Assembly: GCA_029582155.1 (NCBI GenBank)
Contig: CM055912.1
Location: 992,001-1,056,000, forward strand
Length of the DNA: 64,000 bases
Direction of reading: 5' to 3'
Origin: Panopea generosa
Taxonomy: Eukaryota > Mollusca > Bivalvia > Adapedonta > Hiatellidae
Part shown: one piece after another, positions 35,406 to 47,186 of the stretch
Position numbering within the stretch: the first letter of the stretch is position 1
Layout of the letters: the number at the start of each line of letters is the position of its first letter
Translations under genes and position numbers: made by a program
The notes under the pieces: generated by a model
Database searches by the model: none
The model's input: only the letters and a program-made list of their open reading frames with translations
Told to the model about the DNA's origin: nothing

Positions 35406-35825
35406 AGACCTGGGTCTGCATTCAAATTTTGTCCGTATTTTAACTTTTATTTTTAATGTCGATCTACGATCTCAGACCTGGGTCTGCATTCAAATTTTGT
35501 TCGTATTTTAACTTTTATTTTGAATGACGATCTACGATTGCAGACCTGGGTCGTTATTCAAGTTCCGACTTTTTTTCTTGAATGTTGATCTACGATCTCA
35601 GACCTGGGTCTGCATTCAAGTTGTGTCTGTCTTTTCACTTTTATTTGGAATGTTGATCTACGATCTCAGACCTGGGTCTGTATTCAAGTTTTGTCCGTCT
35701 TTTCACTTTTATTTTGAATGTTGATCTACGATCTCAGACCTGGGTCTGCATTCAAGTTAAGTCCGTCTTTTAACTTTCATTTTGAATGTCGATCTACATT
35801 TGCAGACCTGGGTCGTTATTCAAAT
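35406..35825. repeat. ~67-bp tandem repeat
   Basis: Six to seven copies of a ~67-bp unit with GACCTGGGTCTGCATTCAA and 'GTCGATCTACGATCTCA'. It starts exactly where the 48-bp array ends ('CATCAAGACCTGGG'), so two unrelated arrays are fused. Confidence 0.9.
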
Positions 35826-35999
35826 TATCACTCATCTGTTAATGTGCCTTTCATTCATTATACTTTTTTATCTAGATGGACACATAATAAACAATAGCGG
35901 CTAAATTAGTAATCATCAATTTACAATTAAAAAGTTAAAACAATCAAACTGCTCAGTTAAAAATAATCCTCCATCATTACTCACCTATCATCTTTCAAT

Positions 36000-36285
36000 C
36001 ATACAATATCTATAATCTTATCTTATTAATCTATAATCTTATATTGAGGATCTATAATCGTATATTAATAAACTGAAATTTTATATTAATAATCTATAAT
36101 CTTATCTTAATAATCTATAATCTTATCTTAATAATCTATAATCTTATATTAATAAACTATAATCTTATATTAATAAACTGAAATGTTATATTAATAATCT
36201 ATAATCTTATCTTTATAATCTATAATCTTATATTAATAAACTATAATCTTATATTAATAATTTATAATCTTTTATTTTTAATAGT
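36000..36285. repeat. AT-rich short tandem repeat
   Basis: Imperfect repeats of TAATCTATAATCTTATCT and TATTAATAAACTATAATCT, about 20-22 bp each. Confidence 0.85.
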
Positions 36286-36534
36286 TATCTTATCCTGCTC
36301 ACCAAAATGACTAGTTCAAAGCGCGATGGTAAATAAACATGCATACATATTCATGATACAAAGTACAAGTACAACGTATAGCAGCTCTGTTGTTGTGTCA
36401 TTGTATTCATGGTGCAAAGTACAAATAAATATAAAGCGGGATTAGGCGAGAAAACAATGACATTATTAAAAAAAGAAAGAGAATTAAATAGAAAGATAAT
36501 TTTAACAATGCAAAACACCAGTGCTACGGTGTTC

Positions 36535-37010
36535 CTACAACATACCGAGTATGCTCACCAGACGGCGATTCAAAACGTCCTGTTGGGGATTCGCCGCGAA
36601 TCGCCAACTATCAACCAGCTGCATTTTGGCCGGGGATTCGGACATTTTCTTAAATAGCTGTTTTATTATTTTAACAAATCAATTCAATAAAAAACTGTTT
36701 ATATAATAAAAAAAACATCAGTGCCATCAGTTGGTTCTTTAGTATACCGAGTATACTCACCAGACGGCGTTTCAAAACGTCCAGTTGGGGATTCGCCGCA
36801 TATCGCAAATCACCAACCAGTTGCCAGTTGGAGGTTCGAGATTTGTTTTTTAAGTCGCTGTTTGTTTTAACATATCAGTTAAATAGAAAAAAAAGACACC
36901 AGAACCGCGTTGTTTTTTCAATTTATCCTGCGAATATTCTCACCAGACGGCGATTCAAAACGTACAGTTGGGGACCAGTTGTCAGTTTGGGATTCAGATT
37001 TTATATTAAT
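36535..37010. repeat. Three dispersed copies of an ~80-bp segment
   Basis: CTCACCAGACGGCGATTCAA followed by AACGTCCAGTTGGGGATTCG occurs near 36555, 36755 and 36940, about 190-200 bp apart. A long imperfect tandem repeat is the simplest reading. The 82- and 97-codon frames across it show no domain. Confidence 0.7.
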
Positions 37011-37129
37011 ATACATCCGTTTTCTATCGAATATATTTTTAAATATATAAACACGAGTAAAATATGTAAATTAAAAAGTGATTATACTAACGAATCTGAA
37101 TCCCCAACTTGCAACTGGTAATCAATTAT

Positions 37130-38815
37130 CCAACTACCAACTGCTAACTACCTACTCACTAAATACACTCATAAATACACAACATACATGGACATAAACC
37201 AATGCACGTGTCCCTCATATGCCACAACTTGACCCAGGTTCGAAGTCCGTTTGTGGTGGCCCCTATCGGCAAAAAATCAATAAATAACATGGGTACCTCA
37301 AGATTTATTTAATAATATCTGACGAATGGAACCATGTTTGATTAGCAATGCCAGTTAATGAGCTCTCCACAAGGATTTGAACATGACACCGCCATCACGG
37401 CCAGCCGCGTGTCGGAACAAGCGCGTTTCTGACTAAACGGTGACAAATAACATGTTTGTTTGTTTGTTCACTTTCATGCATTCGTACGTTCTGTCATGCG
37501 TTCGTCTGCTCATTCATTCATTTTCCCGTTCATTCATTCATTGATACATTCTTTAATGCGTGTGTATGTTCGTTCAGATAATGAATTACACTGATTCATT
37601 ATTCATGCATTCATTCATTCATGCATTAACTGTTTTTTCCGTCTTGGTGTATGACATATATGTCTATGTGTCGCCTTCCTCTCATCTGCATATCATCTTA
37701 TTGGTAAGAATGTGTATAATTAGATAATGAGGGGCGGCTCAAGAAAATGAGAGCATGTACAATAAATCGAACTTGTATAAAACCGGTTACTCAATTATTT
37801 TCCTTGTCGACACGAAAGTCAAGGAGGTTATGTAGATGTGGGTAATGTATGATACACTCACTAATATTTAAGTAAGATAATGTAGGTTGCATGAAAAAAA
37901 TCGTGGATGTATCATAGCTTCATCTACATACATAACTATTTATAAATGAACACTTCTTACTCGATTTATATCGATAAAGAATAAATTATTATACAGGTGT
38001 AGTTACGTCAGATTACACATTGTCGTAAATACTTAATCGCGGTTTTATTTTCTTGCCTAGGATTAAATTAGCCATTTTAGTTGATCGTTTGTTGAGCGAA
38101 AAATAATTTACAAGAGTGTATCAATGTTGAATGATTTTTTTGTCAAATTTAAGGCTGGTCCTATATTTCCATATATGCCACTATGCTTCGAATATTATAG
38201 TATTTAAATATTGCATTTCATAGGAGGCTTGTAAAGGCCAATTACTATCGTATAGGTTTGATATTTGATATCATTAATTAATAATTATGATTTCTAGATA
38301 TTTTATTACAGGTTTGTTTCTTATTGCATCTAAAGAATAAATGGATTAACGTTTCTCTTTCCTTTTTACACATATTCCTTAAGAAGATTGCATCTTCTAA
38401 TTTCCGTCTTTATTGTATAGTCTTACACCTCAATGTGATTATGCTTTTAGATTGTGTACACCTTTTTGGCACCTTTTATTGTTAGTCTATATCTGCATTT
38501 AAGGCTTATCAAACATATAAGCATTGTGTCTTAATTTCTATGACAACAGTTTTAATACAGTCTACTTCATGTTCATAGTATCGATACAATACATTCTAAT
38601 TTCGGCAATCAAAGAGTTCGGACGTAATGTAATTATACCGTCTCTAAGAAGTGGATAGTTTCCGTTCTTGATAAGATTTGAAACTATTTATATATTCTAA
38701 ATTCAAGCGGGATAACCATAACCAACTTTATTATATTTACGTCAATTAAAAACAATTGGAAATACTCCGATTATTTAATACTTTTATTAACTTCGTTACT
38801 GGGCATCGATGCTAC
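37130..38815. other. Unannotated stretch with a possible tRNA-like fragment
   Basis: No gene. Near 37355-37440, on the minus strand, GCGCTTGTTCCGACACGCGG followed by TGTTCAAATCC resembles a decayed SINE tRNA head (B-box-like). ATTC-type imperfect microsatellite lies at about 37490-37630. The rest is AT-rich without recognisable features. Confidence 0.35.
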
Positions 38816-38816
38816 A

Positions 38817-39348
38817 TTTAGAGGTGTAGCGATTCACCGATGCATCGATGGATCGCAAAGTACCTTTCCGCCGATGTGTGTATCGGGTATTAAACGAAAC
38901 TTCCAATAGACCGCGATGCAATGCATTCTTTAGACATACGATACATCGATACGATTGTCAGATATTGTGCATCGCAATTGCATTCTTGATGAAACATAAA
39001 AAAGAAAGTTTTTTTTTAAAGCAAGACGAATTTTCGGATATAAACTGGTTAAACACGTGACGAATATTACGGACAGCATCTCCTTCACATCAGGTACTAT
39101 CCCACTATGTTATGTTGTTCTCTGTTAATAAAGATACTTTTAAATTGCATACGACCATAGTTATTAGATACACCTTATTAAACAATCATGGTGATTGCAT
39201 AAGATACAGTTTCAAAATAAGTATCGTGATGTGCATTGGATCGCGACTTTAATATTGCAAGACTTATCGTGATACGTATTGTTCTGAAAATGAAGTATCG
39301 CGATACGCATCGCAAATGAAACATATGGTAGTACACATCCCTACAGTA
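38817..39348. mobile_element. hAT-like non-autonomous element
   Basis: The left edge TAGAGGTGTAGCGATTCACC and the right edge, read on the minus strand, TAGGGATGTGTACTACCATA look like hAT ends (TAGGGNTGT-type). The interior is full of near-palindromic ATCGATACGATAC / GTATCGCGATACGC words typical of such MITEs. No clean 8-bp target duplication was found. No transposase is encoded. Confidence 0.5.
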
Positions 39349-39349
39349 A

Positions 39350-40050
39350 ATTTTTCACGATTACTAGACTTAAACAAAATATTGTGCTGTTCTGCGGCCA
39401 CAAGTGTTACTATTTATAATTCCTACTTTATACGTGCCTTACTGGATCTATTACCATTTACAAATAACGAATACAATTTAAAATCTTCATGAAGTGTTGA
39501 TAACTTCTTCCACAAATCACAACACTACAATTTACCGTTCCATTATATGTATGGATTATGTATTTATTTCTTTAATATACATGTTATTAATACACAAAGT
39601 GATTAATAGTTTGAAATGAACACAAGTTAAATTTTTAATGTTGTATTATAAGTGGTGTGTGAACAAGTACGTTTAGTTTCTCTAACATAACCTCCTGAGG
39701 AAAATACTGCATGCGTGTAAACTGCAGATATTTTTAACCATATACAATGTTGTTTTTGGGCTGAGCGGCGGGTTTTTCAAAGAAGGAGGTGTTCAATTTC
39801 ATGAATCGGTTCTCGATAAACACATCGATATAGATAGCTACACATATGTTATTAATCAGATTTAAGCACGAATTGTGTTTGATATATGCATGTTTATGCG
39901 TATTAGCTAATAAAGCCATATTTGCCATAAGTGTTGTTATTTATGTTGTCCACTTAATTTGTTTTGAATGGTGTTTTGAATGGCATATCCAGTTTTACTG
40001 GTGGAGGAAGACCTCAAACTATTTCAGAATAACTGGAAACTTTCTCACAT
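39350..40050. other. Unannotated AT-rich stretch
   Basis: No gene. The right part, about 39975-40050, may be the tail of the SINE that follows on the minus strand: 'GAGGTCTTCCTCCAC' also occurs near 44752 and 52789. Confidence 0.4.
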
Positions 40051-40150
40051 AACGTTTTCGGAGCAAGCGGGACTCGAACCTACGACCTTAGCGGTGAGAA
40101 GTTAGTGATCTTGAGACGGCACCTTAGACAACTCGGCCACGGAGGACCCT
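40050..40150 (-). mobile_element. tRNA-Leu-like SINE head
   Basis: The minus strand reads GTGGCCGAGTTGTCTAAGG (A box of a class II tRNA), a long variable-arm region, and GGTCGTAGGTTCGAGTCCCG (B box). The layout resembles tRNA-Leu with a CAA-like anticodon, but the anticodon and acceptor stems do not pair properly. It is more likely the head of a SINE or a tRNA pseudogene than a working tRNA. Confidence 0.6.
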
Positions 40151-40369
40151 TTGTCCGGTTAAGGCGAGACTGGAGATCCGCTGCTGCTACTTATGAAAAT
40201 ATGTGAAATTATATTAGTGATGTTTAAAAACACCATAACCCATCTTGGGATGCTTTCAACTGATATTATACAGTTTCGCAAATTGTATTTTTACAAGCAC
40301 ACACTAATCAATTTAAACAAAATAGGCAAGATATGATAAACAATTGCCAATACCAAAATTTGTGTTTGA

Positions 40370-40656
40370 TTGTTTGTCGTCATCTTTTTGCCATCAATGG
40401 CTAACAGACGATCAATTAACTTAGCCACTCTTTTCAGAAAAACTGGAAAGTTAAACCAGTACTCGAGCACACCACTCTCTGCAAGTAGTTGACAACCTTC
40501 TAACTTGAATCCGCGGCATCGGTTTGGGACCAACGTTAATTAGACGCAATGTTGTATATCGTTCATCACGGAGATTGTTGCCAGCTGGTGATTCGAACTC
40601 GCGATCCCTGCATTTATAGTCAGTCGCGCTACCGACTGAGCTAAGAGTTCCAGCCT
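40370..40656 (-). mobile_element. tRNA-derived SINE
   Basis: The minus strand starts with TTAGCTCAGTCGGTAGCGCG and CGCGAGTTCGAATCACC. It runs through a body with 'GGGTTATCAACT'-like text and ends with CATTGATGGC near a short A/T-rich tail. The same family is at 57320-57608 and 26627-26790. Confidence 0.75.
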
Positions 40657-40727
40657 AACAACACGGAAGTGTATCATACCAGGTTTGAAACTTCTGTTAT
40701 ATACTTCCATAAAGATGAGAAATGTCA

Positions 40728-41665
40728 CTGACCAATGATAGGAAGGTCGTGTGTTCGATCCTCAGTCACGGCTATGTGTGGTGTGCATGGTCTAGTGGTA
40801 GAGCAGCGAACCAATGATAGGAAGGTCGTGTGTTCGATCCTCAGCCACGGCTATGTGTGGTGTGCATGGTCTAGTGGTAGAGCAACGAACCAATGATAGG
40901 AAGGTCGTGTGTTCGATCCTCAGCCACGGCTATGTGTGGTGTGCATTTTCTAGTGGTAGAGCAACGAACCAATGATAGGAAGGTCGCGTGTTCGATCCTC
41001 AGCCACGACTATGTGTGGTGTGCATGGTCTAGTGGTAGATCAACGAACCAATGATAGGAAGGTCGTGTGTTCGATCCTCAGTCACGGCTATGTGTGGTGT
41101 GCATGGTCTAGTGGTAGAGCAACGAACCAATGATAGGAAGGTCGTGTGTTCGATCCTCAGCCACGGCTATGTGTGGTGTGCATGGTCTAGTGGTAGAGCA
41201 ACGAACCAATGATAGGAAGATCGTGTGTTCGATCCTCAGCCACGGCTATGTGTGGTGTGCATGGTCTAGTGGTAGAGCAACGAACCAATGATAGGAAGAT
41301 CGTGTGTTCGATCCTCAGCCACGGCTATGTGTGGTGTGCATGGTCTAGTGGTAGAGCAACGAACCAATGATAGGAAGATCGTGTGTTCGATCCTCAGCCA
41401 CGGCTATGTGTGATGTGCATGGTCTAGTGGTAGAGCAACGAACCAATGATAGGAAGGTCGTGTGTTCGATCCTCAGCCTCGGCTATGTGTGGTGTGCATG
41501 GTCTAGTGGTAGATCAACGAACCAATGATAGGAAGGTCGTGTGTTCGATCCTCAGTCACGGCTATGTGTGGTGTACATGGTCTAGTGGTAGAGCAACGAA
41601 CCAATGGTAGGAAGGTCGTGTGTTCGATCTTTAGCCACGGCTATGTATGGTGTGCATGGTCTAAA
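40728..41665. repeat. 79-bp tRNA-like tandem array, ~12 units
   Basis: About twelve near-identical 79-bp units. Each contains TGGTCTAGTGGTAGAGC, which matches the Pol III A box, and GTGTTCGATCC, which matches the B box at tRNA-like spacing. The downstream CACGGC can pair with GTCGTG. The same head starts the SINE at 62383. The units align with those of the 77-bp array at 6.6-10.5 kb. One unit (near 40944) has GCATTTTCTAG in place of GCATGGTCTAG. No convincing complete cloverleaf can be drawn, so no tRNA gene is called. Confidence 0.9.
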
Positions 41666-42141
41666 GTTACTTGCACATTGAGCTTGTCTTTAAAATATTG
41701 GATAAGAATTATTTCACAATACACAAGTCTGCAAATATCTCTATTTGATACAACATAGGTCAGACTGTTGCTTATACACTGTAGCATAAGAAGTGTAAAG
41801 TGACATTAATTTTACCCATGTTTGTGTTATTTCCTTTGTTTTCAAAAGCTAATAAATTATACTGGTAGTTAGCTTATGTTGGTCCAACAACAGATATAGA
41901 ATTAAATAGGGTATTTTCTAGAGCGGAATGAAAGGGCGCAGCGCCCTGCCCCTTTTAGGCTCCGCCCTTCTGCCCTATAAACGTCGCCCTTCTTTGTTTA
42001 AATACGCCCTGCTGCCCCAATTACAAGTCGCATATAAACAAATCAACTGTCAATCACATACATGTGTTTAGCATTTGCCGATAGTTTACTGATATGACAC
42101 GCTTGACCTGAATCCACCAGTCATTCTCTTGCGAAATATGT
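41666..42141. other. Unannotated stretch with a GC palindrome
   Basis: Near 41934-41948 lies the palindrome AGGGCGCAGCGCCCT, followed by CCGCCCTTCTGCCC-like words. This is probably part of a dispersed element, but no ends were found. No gene. Confidence 0.4.
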
Positions 42142-42916
42142 AACAATCAGCTAATCAAGTCCTTGTCGCGTGTGGATACAGCAAATGACGTCACACTCCA
42201 ATGACTTTTGAAGTTAGTTTAAGGGTCAGATATCATGTTTTTTCCTATGCGCATATTTCGGAAACTAAATGGATTATTCATTAAGGTGTTACAGATCTGT
42301 TTACTGAGAATAAGCGTTTGTGCTTACTATATGACTTCGATAGGTAAATTACATAGGAATTCAGGGTCCAAGCTAGCGAAAATGTCGTTATATTCAACTT
42401 TTAGACTTCGCTCTGGCAGTCTGCGTGTCCTAATTTTCAGTATACCGTTTACATAAGTCGTTAAAGGTCACACTCTATTGGCTTGTCAGTTTGATCCCTA
42501 TCCCTATAAACATCAACTATCACATCATTTATCGGATTAATCGGCATCAAGCTGCGTTTTCTCTCCGGTCAAAATCAGCCGAGATTTGATCTAAAAATAG
42601 GTGATGACGTAATTAGCGGGTATCCCACAAAATTTAAAAGGGAAATAACTTACTTGGTTTCCAGCAAAATATTATCTCCCTTGCCAAAAATGGTGGCAAT
42701 TTCTAAAATTGATTATGTTTCTGAAGAGAATTCGCGATAGACCGCGATTTGCATAATGTCAGCTTTAGGTTCCGGTGATTTTATGAATATTTTATATATT
42801 TACAATAATTGGAACTGCATGTATGTAAATTTTCTTCTGTGACAAAGTGAACGTTGATAATAAAATCGAGTTAAAGGTAAATAAAATGTGGGTGGGGTAC
42901 TATAGTAATTTAATAA

Positions 42917-44411
42917 GGTGTAACCCCACCATTGATTTTTGTTCTTTATTCTATAGTAAATAACAAAAGTTTGAAGGCTTGTCATTCATAGAGGGTCCCA
43001 AATGAAAGAAGTGAAACCTACATTTTACTGTTTGTCAACCTCTGCACTATCAAAATATGATGAGAAAAGTAGGGGTCATGTGTCATATAAGAGATTTTTT
43101 TTCTGCTCAGTGTGTACACTGGTGACAAAGTGAAAGTAGACTTCCGAAATCATGAATTCATACCCCAATTTCCAAGCATCATTTTTTTTCTTCTAAATTC
43201 ACAATTCAAACATGACAATGCTATCAAAATGTTCAAAATACATCAATAATGCCATTCAAATAAAAAAATGAGCATTAAAAATAGGAAAATGCATTTTTAA
43301 AGAAGAAGAATTGAGGATTATTTACAACCGCCATTATGCGACTACCCCACGGAAGCACTTCCTTTTTGCAATGGTGGCACTATGCCTATAAGGAAACTCT
43401 TTTTTTTTTAATTTCATAATTACCTCATTTTTGCTAAGTTCTACCAATTTGAAGTAATACTGCCAAGTTGCAGGCATTAAATACTGAAACTTTTGTCAAA
43501 ATACCACTTTTTACATGATCATTATATACAGGCGCGAGATGTTGACCGACATGCAATTTTGATGTGTTTGACTAATTTTACCAAAAAAATTTTTTTTTTA
43601 CCTAATTCCATTAAAATCTTCACACCAAAACAGTCTCATGATACACTGAAGACATTATCTTACCAAAATACATTATTCAATACAATGTACATGCTAAAAA
43701 TTGCACATTTAAATCATCCAAAATAAAAAATCTTCAAAATTTTGTGATTTTTCATGAAATTTCAATGTAAATATGCACATATATGCTTTATTTGAGGCAT
43801 ACACTTGCCAAAATGTGGTTTTTTATGAAGCAAATGTCTCCAATTTGTCATTTAATACTGTGAGAGTGTAAAAAAGAGGTTATTTTACCTACAATTAACA
43901 TTTTGGAAAATCACCCCCATTTCACTCAAGTCTCTCTTATAGGTGTAACCCCACCATTGATTTTTGTTCTTTATTCTATAGTAAATAACAAAAGTTTGAA
44001 GGCTTGTCATTCATAGAGGGTCCCAAATGAAAGAAGTGAAACCTACATTTTACTGTTTGTCAACCTCTGCACTATCAAAATATGATGAGAAAAGTAGGGG
44101 TCATGTGTCATATAAGAGATTTTTTTTCTGCTCAGTGTGTACACTGGTGACAAAGTGAAAGTAGACTTCCGAAATCATGAATTCATACCCCAATTTCCAA
44201 GCATCATTTTTTTTCTTCTAAATTCACAATTCAAACATGACAATGCTATCAAAATGTTCAAAATACATCAATAATGCCATTCAAATAAAAAAATGAGCAT
44301 TAAAAATAGGAAAATGCATTTTTAAAGAAGAAGAATTGAGGATTATTTACAACCGCCATTATGCGACTACCCCACGGAAGCACTTCCTTTTTGCAATGGT
44401 GGCACTATGCC
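42917..44411. mobile_element. 1495-bp insertion: two direct 470-bp CCACCATTG elements around 555 bp
   Basis: Absent from copy B, where TTTAATAAACCTATTG is continuous at 52441-52456. The insertion is flanked by ATAA on both sides, a 4-bp target duplication. Its two outer parts, 42917-43386 and 43942-44411, appear identical and in the same orientation. Each has its own ends GGTGTAACCCCACCATTG and CAATGGTGGCACTATGCC. The middle 43387-43941 starts TATAAGGAAACT and its end, read in reverse complement, begins TATAAGAGAGACT, so it too has inverted ends. No transposase is seen. It may have moved as a unit, or be two copies from serial insertion. Confidence 0.85.
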
Positions 44412-44850
44412 ATAAACCTATTGCTTACTGGTTGTGTATATTCAGCGTATAATTTTCTTTTGACAGTTCTATCATGACTTATATACAGTATTGAAAACAA
44501 CAATTAACATAAATTAAGTGGACTTTTTTAAATATATTAGTACACTGCTTTAGAAGTCTTGGTCTAAATTGCTATGAAGAATTATAAAATTATGTGTCTG
44601 TGATCTGGTTGTCTAAGTTGCTGGCTCAAAATCATTTACCTCAATGTTGTGGTTTAGGGTTTGAGCTCAGTTCAGCTCACCGATAGATTAAATATGAGAA
44701 AGTTTGCCAGTTACTAGTGGAAAGTTGATGATTCTACTCAGATTCATTCTGAGGTCTTCCTCCACTGGGAAAAGTTGATGCATGCCGCATAACTTGTAAT
44801 GTATTGAAAAACGTGTTAAATCCCATTAAAAATGTATGTGTATATTTCAG

Positions 44851-45075
44851 GCAATATCCACCAAGCAACAGTCAGTTGGAGAAAGCTCACCGCATCTATA
44901 AACAACTGCAGAAATACAGCCAGCATTGGAGAATTTTATGATTCAGGTGACAGAATACAGTATGGACAGACTGACAGGTAGAGTTGGTCCTGGTGCAGAA
45001 TCTGACACTGAAATACTGCAGCTGGAGTAAATCGTCATTTGATGAGCTCGGCAGAATCATACAGGTATAATATAG
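44851..45075 (+). other. Possible exon(s), copy A only
   Basis: After an acceptor-like TATATTTCAG at 44841-44850 the plus strand reads QLEKAHRIYKQLQKYSQHW in one frame. It then shifts by one base to MIQVTEYSMDRLTGRVGPG and continues to about 45029. The peptide composition looks coding. The frame break argues for a damaged exon or a pseudogene. No domain is recognised. Most of it lies in the 1726-bp block missing from copy B. Confidence 0.35.
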
Positions 45076-46109
45076 TCTTGTAATATTAGGATTAGTATTA
45101 TGAATCAAACTTTAAAAAACATACCCGGTATCTCTCTGAAAGTATGAAATTGTAATAGTGGTAGTTGAATTCAGCATACATGTTGAAAAAATAAGCTAAA
45201 AATGAACTTAAAATGAATCTTAAAGCGTCATGAAATGCTTGAAAACCCCAGTGAAGTCTGAGGACTTATTCCCATTGGCGTCCATATAACGCGACTAAAA
45301 AATTATTGTTAGACACTCGCAATAAATTATTATATATAATTCTTTAAAAATGTATTAAAATTTTAAATTGCTTTGATATATTTAATTGATTATATATTAT
45401 ACAAGTGAGAAAATATTGCTTAAGACTAATAATTAATCAAATTGCAATCAAAACGGGGCTAAAGTCTAGAGTGTTGGCCGCTCACGCCAGAGCTTTTTTG
45501 AGTGGGCACAGTAGCAACCCAACAATTTTAAGGAACTTAATAAAAAATTCCCCTGAAATGTTCATCTGTCCATTTGTATCCAGTACAGTCCCTCTTGGGC
45601 TGTTTGTTTGTCTCGATATTGTTTTATTAATCTACCGTTATGTTATTTCTTGTGAAAACATGATAAAACTCTGCTGGTGATGTGCAGCCCTTTCATACCC
45701 TGGGAACAGTTTGTTCTATGTACTTTGTATGACAGATGCTACTTTCACTAACAGGGAAATGTTTTGTATGGTTTTGTTAATTATGTTAGTTTTGATAGCT
45801 GATTGTTTTGTTTACATGAGTTACATGTCCTCTTGGAAGAACGGTGGTTCATGTATTATTGAACCTGTTACGTGTTAAAAATGGCTTTAAACTCAATTTT
45901 TATAAAAAAATCGTTTATTGTTTTTATACATTGTATTATTTAAAAAATGCATGAATCCAGATTATTGATGTAAGTGTAGAAGTTCTAGATATCATTTATA
46001 CATACTTGTGACAACATTTAACAATGTACGATGCAAACTTACTGACTGTACTAAATCTTGCATGTATCTGTACCATCAAAATGTTGTATCTTTTTACATA
46101 AAGTTTTGG

Positions 46110-46260
46110 CATGCAGGAGTTGGTTGACTATGATTATGAGACAACATAGACAGGTTGTGGCTGCCAACAGTTGTCCTGTCACTGGTCCACAGGATCCAAC
46201 AACGATGAGGGCAATAGATGTAGTCAACAGTCATTAGGGCACAAAGAGGGAAATATTAAG
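46110..46260 (+). other. Possible exon with strong splice donor, copy A only
   Basis: Acceptor-like GGCATGCAG is at 46108-46116, and the donor AAG|GTAAGTAAG is at 46260-46261. One frame reads RQVVAANSCPVTGPQDPTTM and continues RAIDVVNSH before a stop. The protein is not recognised. It may belong with the exon-like segment near 44.9 kb. Weak. Confidence 0.3.
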
Positions 46261-47009
46261 GTAAGTAAGCATCTCAATGATTTTTTATTAACATTATTAA
46301 TCTATGTTCAAATAGATAGTATCGCCTTCTTTTTAAAGAATCCACAAAGAATAGAACTGTTCTGTGGAATAAATGTAAATTTCAAACTTAAATTTACTAA
46401 AGAAAAAATTTCTATTAAAGTTAAACGTTATATTAATGAAGTCTGCAAACAGGGGGGAAATCATGATAAAGTTAATGTCATACACGTAACTATTGAACCT
46501 TGATATAAACTGGATGGCTACCTCAAAGGTGAATGTCACAGTCAGGACTTTGACATATTGAAGCTGTATAGTGCCATATATAATATTCTGCATCATAGGT
46601 CGTGTCCAGCCTGTAACTTCCAAATGCATGAACCGATTTTCAAATAACTTGATAGAAGTGTTCAGTATAATATGACAACATATTGTGCGCATCACCTGGG
46701 CAGCTACCGTAATGGTCAAGGTCACATACTGGACTGAGTATATTATACCTGGGTGACTTCTTCATATTTGTGTATATATAAAAAATTTTGTTATAATTGA
46801 TGTCGAAATTAAAAATCATCATTAGAGTATGATATAATAAATAAAAACAGTAAATCATTATAAATGTACCAGTATTGTTCAGAAAACCAATATAAAAATC
46901 TCTGTAGTATGAGCTTATTTCATTCAGAATGTTTTAAAAAAATTAAAACAAAATAAATAAATAGCAAAAAAACCCATTTTATTTGAATTAAAAAGAGAAA
47001 TCTGTAAAA

Positions 47010-47165
47010 TAAGTATAGAGTTATATAAGTATAGAGATATATAAGTACAGAGATATATAAGTATAGAAATATATAAGTATAGAGATATATAAGTACAGAG
47101 ATATATAAGTATAGAGATATATAAGTACAGAGATATATAAGTACATGTATAGAGATATATACGGA
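47010..47165. repeat. 16-bp AT-rich minisatellite (copy A)
   Basis: About nine copies of ATATATAAGTAYAGAG. The same array is in copy B at about 53317-53472 with the same order of variants. Confidence 0.9.
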
Positions 47166-47186
47166 ATATCAATGTTTTTGTCTATA

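Noticed and set aside
42235-42456. 73-codon frame conserved in both duplicated copies as evidence of a gene
   Set aside because: The copies are almost identical throughout, so preservation of a frame carries no information about selection.
42917-44411. LTR retrotransposon in miniature (direct terminal repeats around a short middle)
   Set aside because: The repeats do not start TG or end CA, each has its own inverted ends, no primer-binding site or polypurine tract was seen, and solo copies have the same inverted termini. A DNA-transposon origin fits better.
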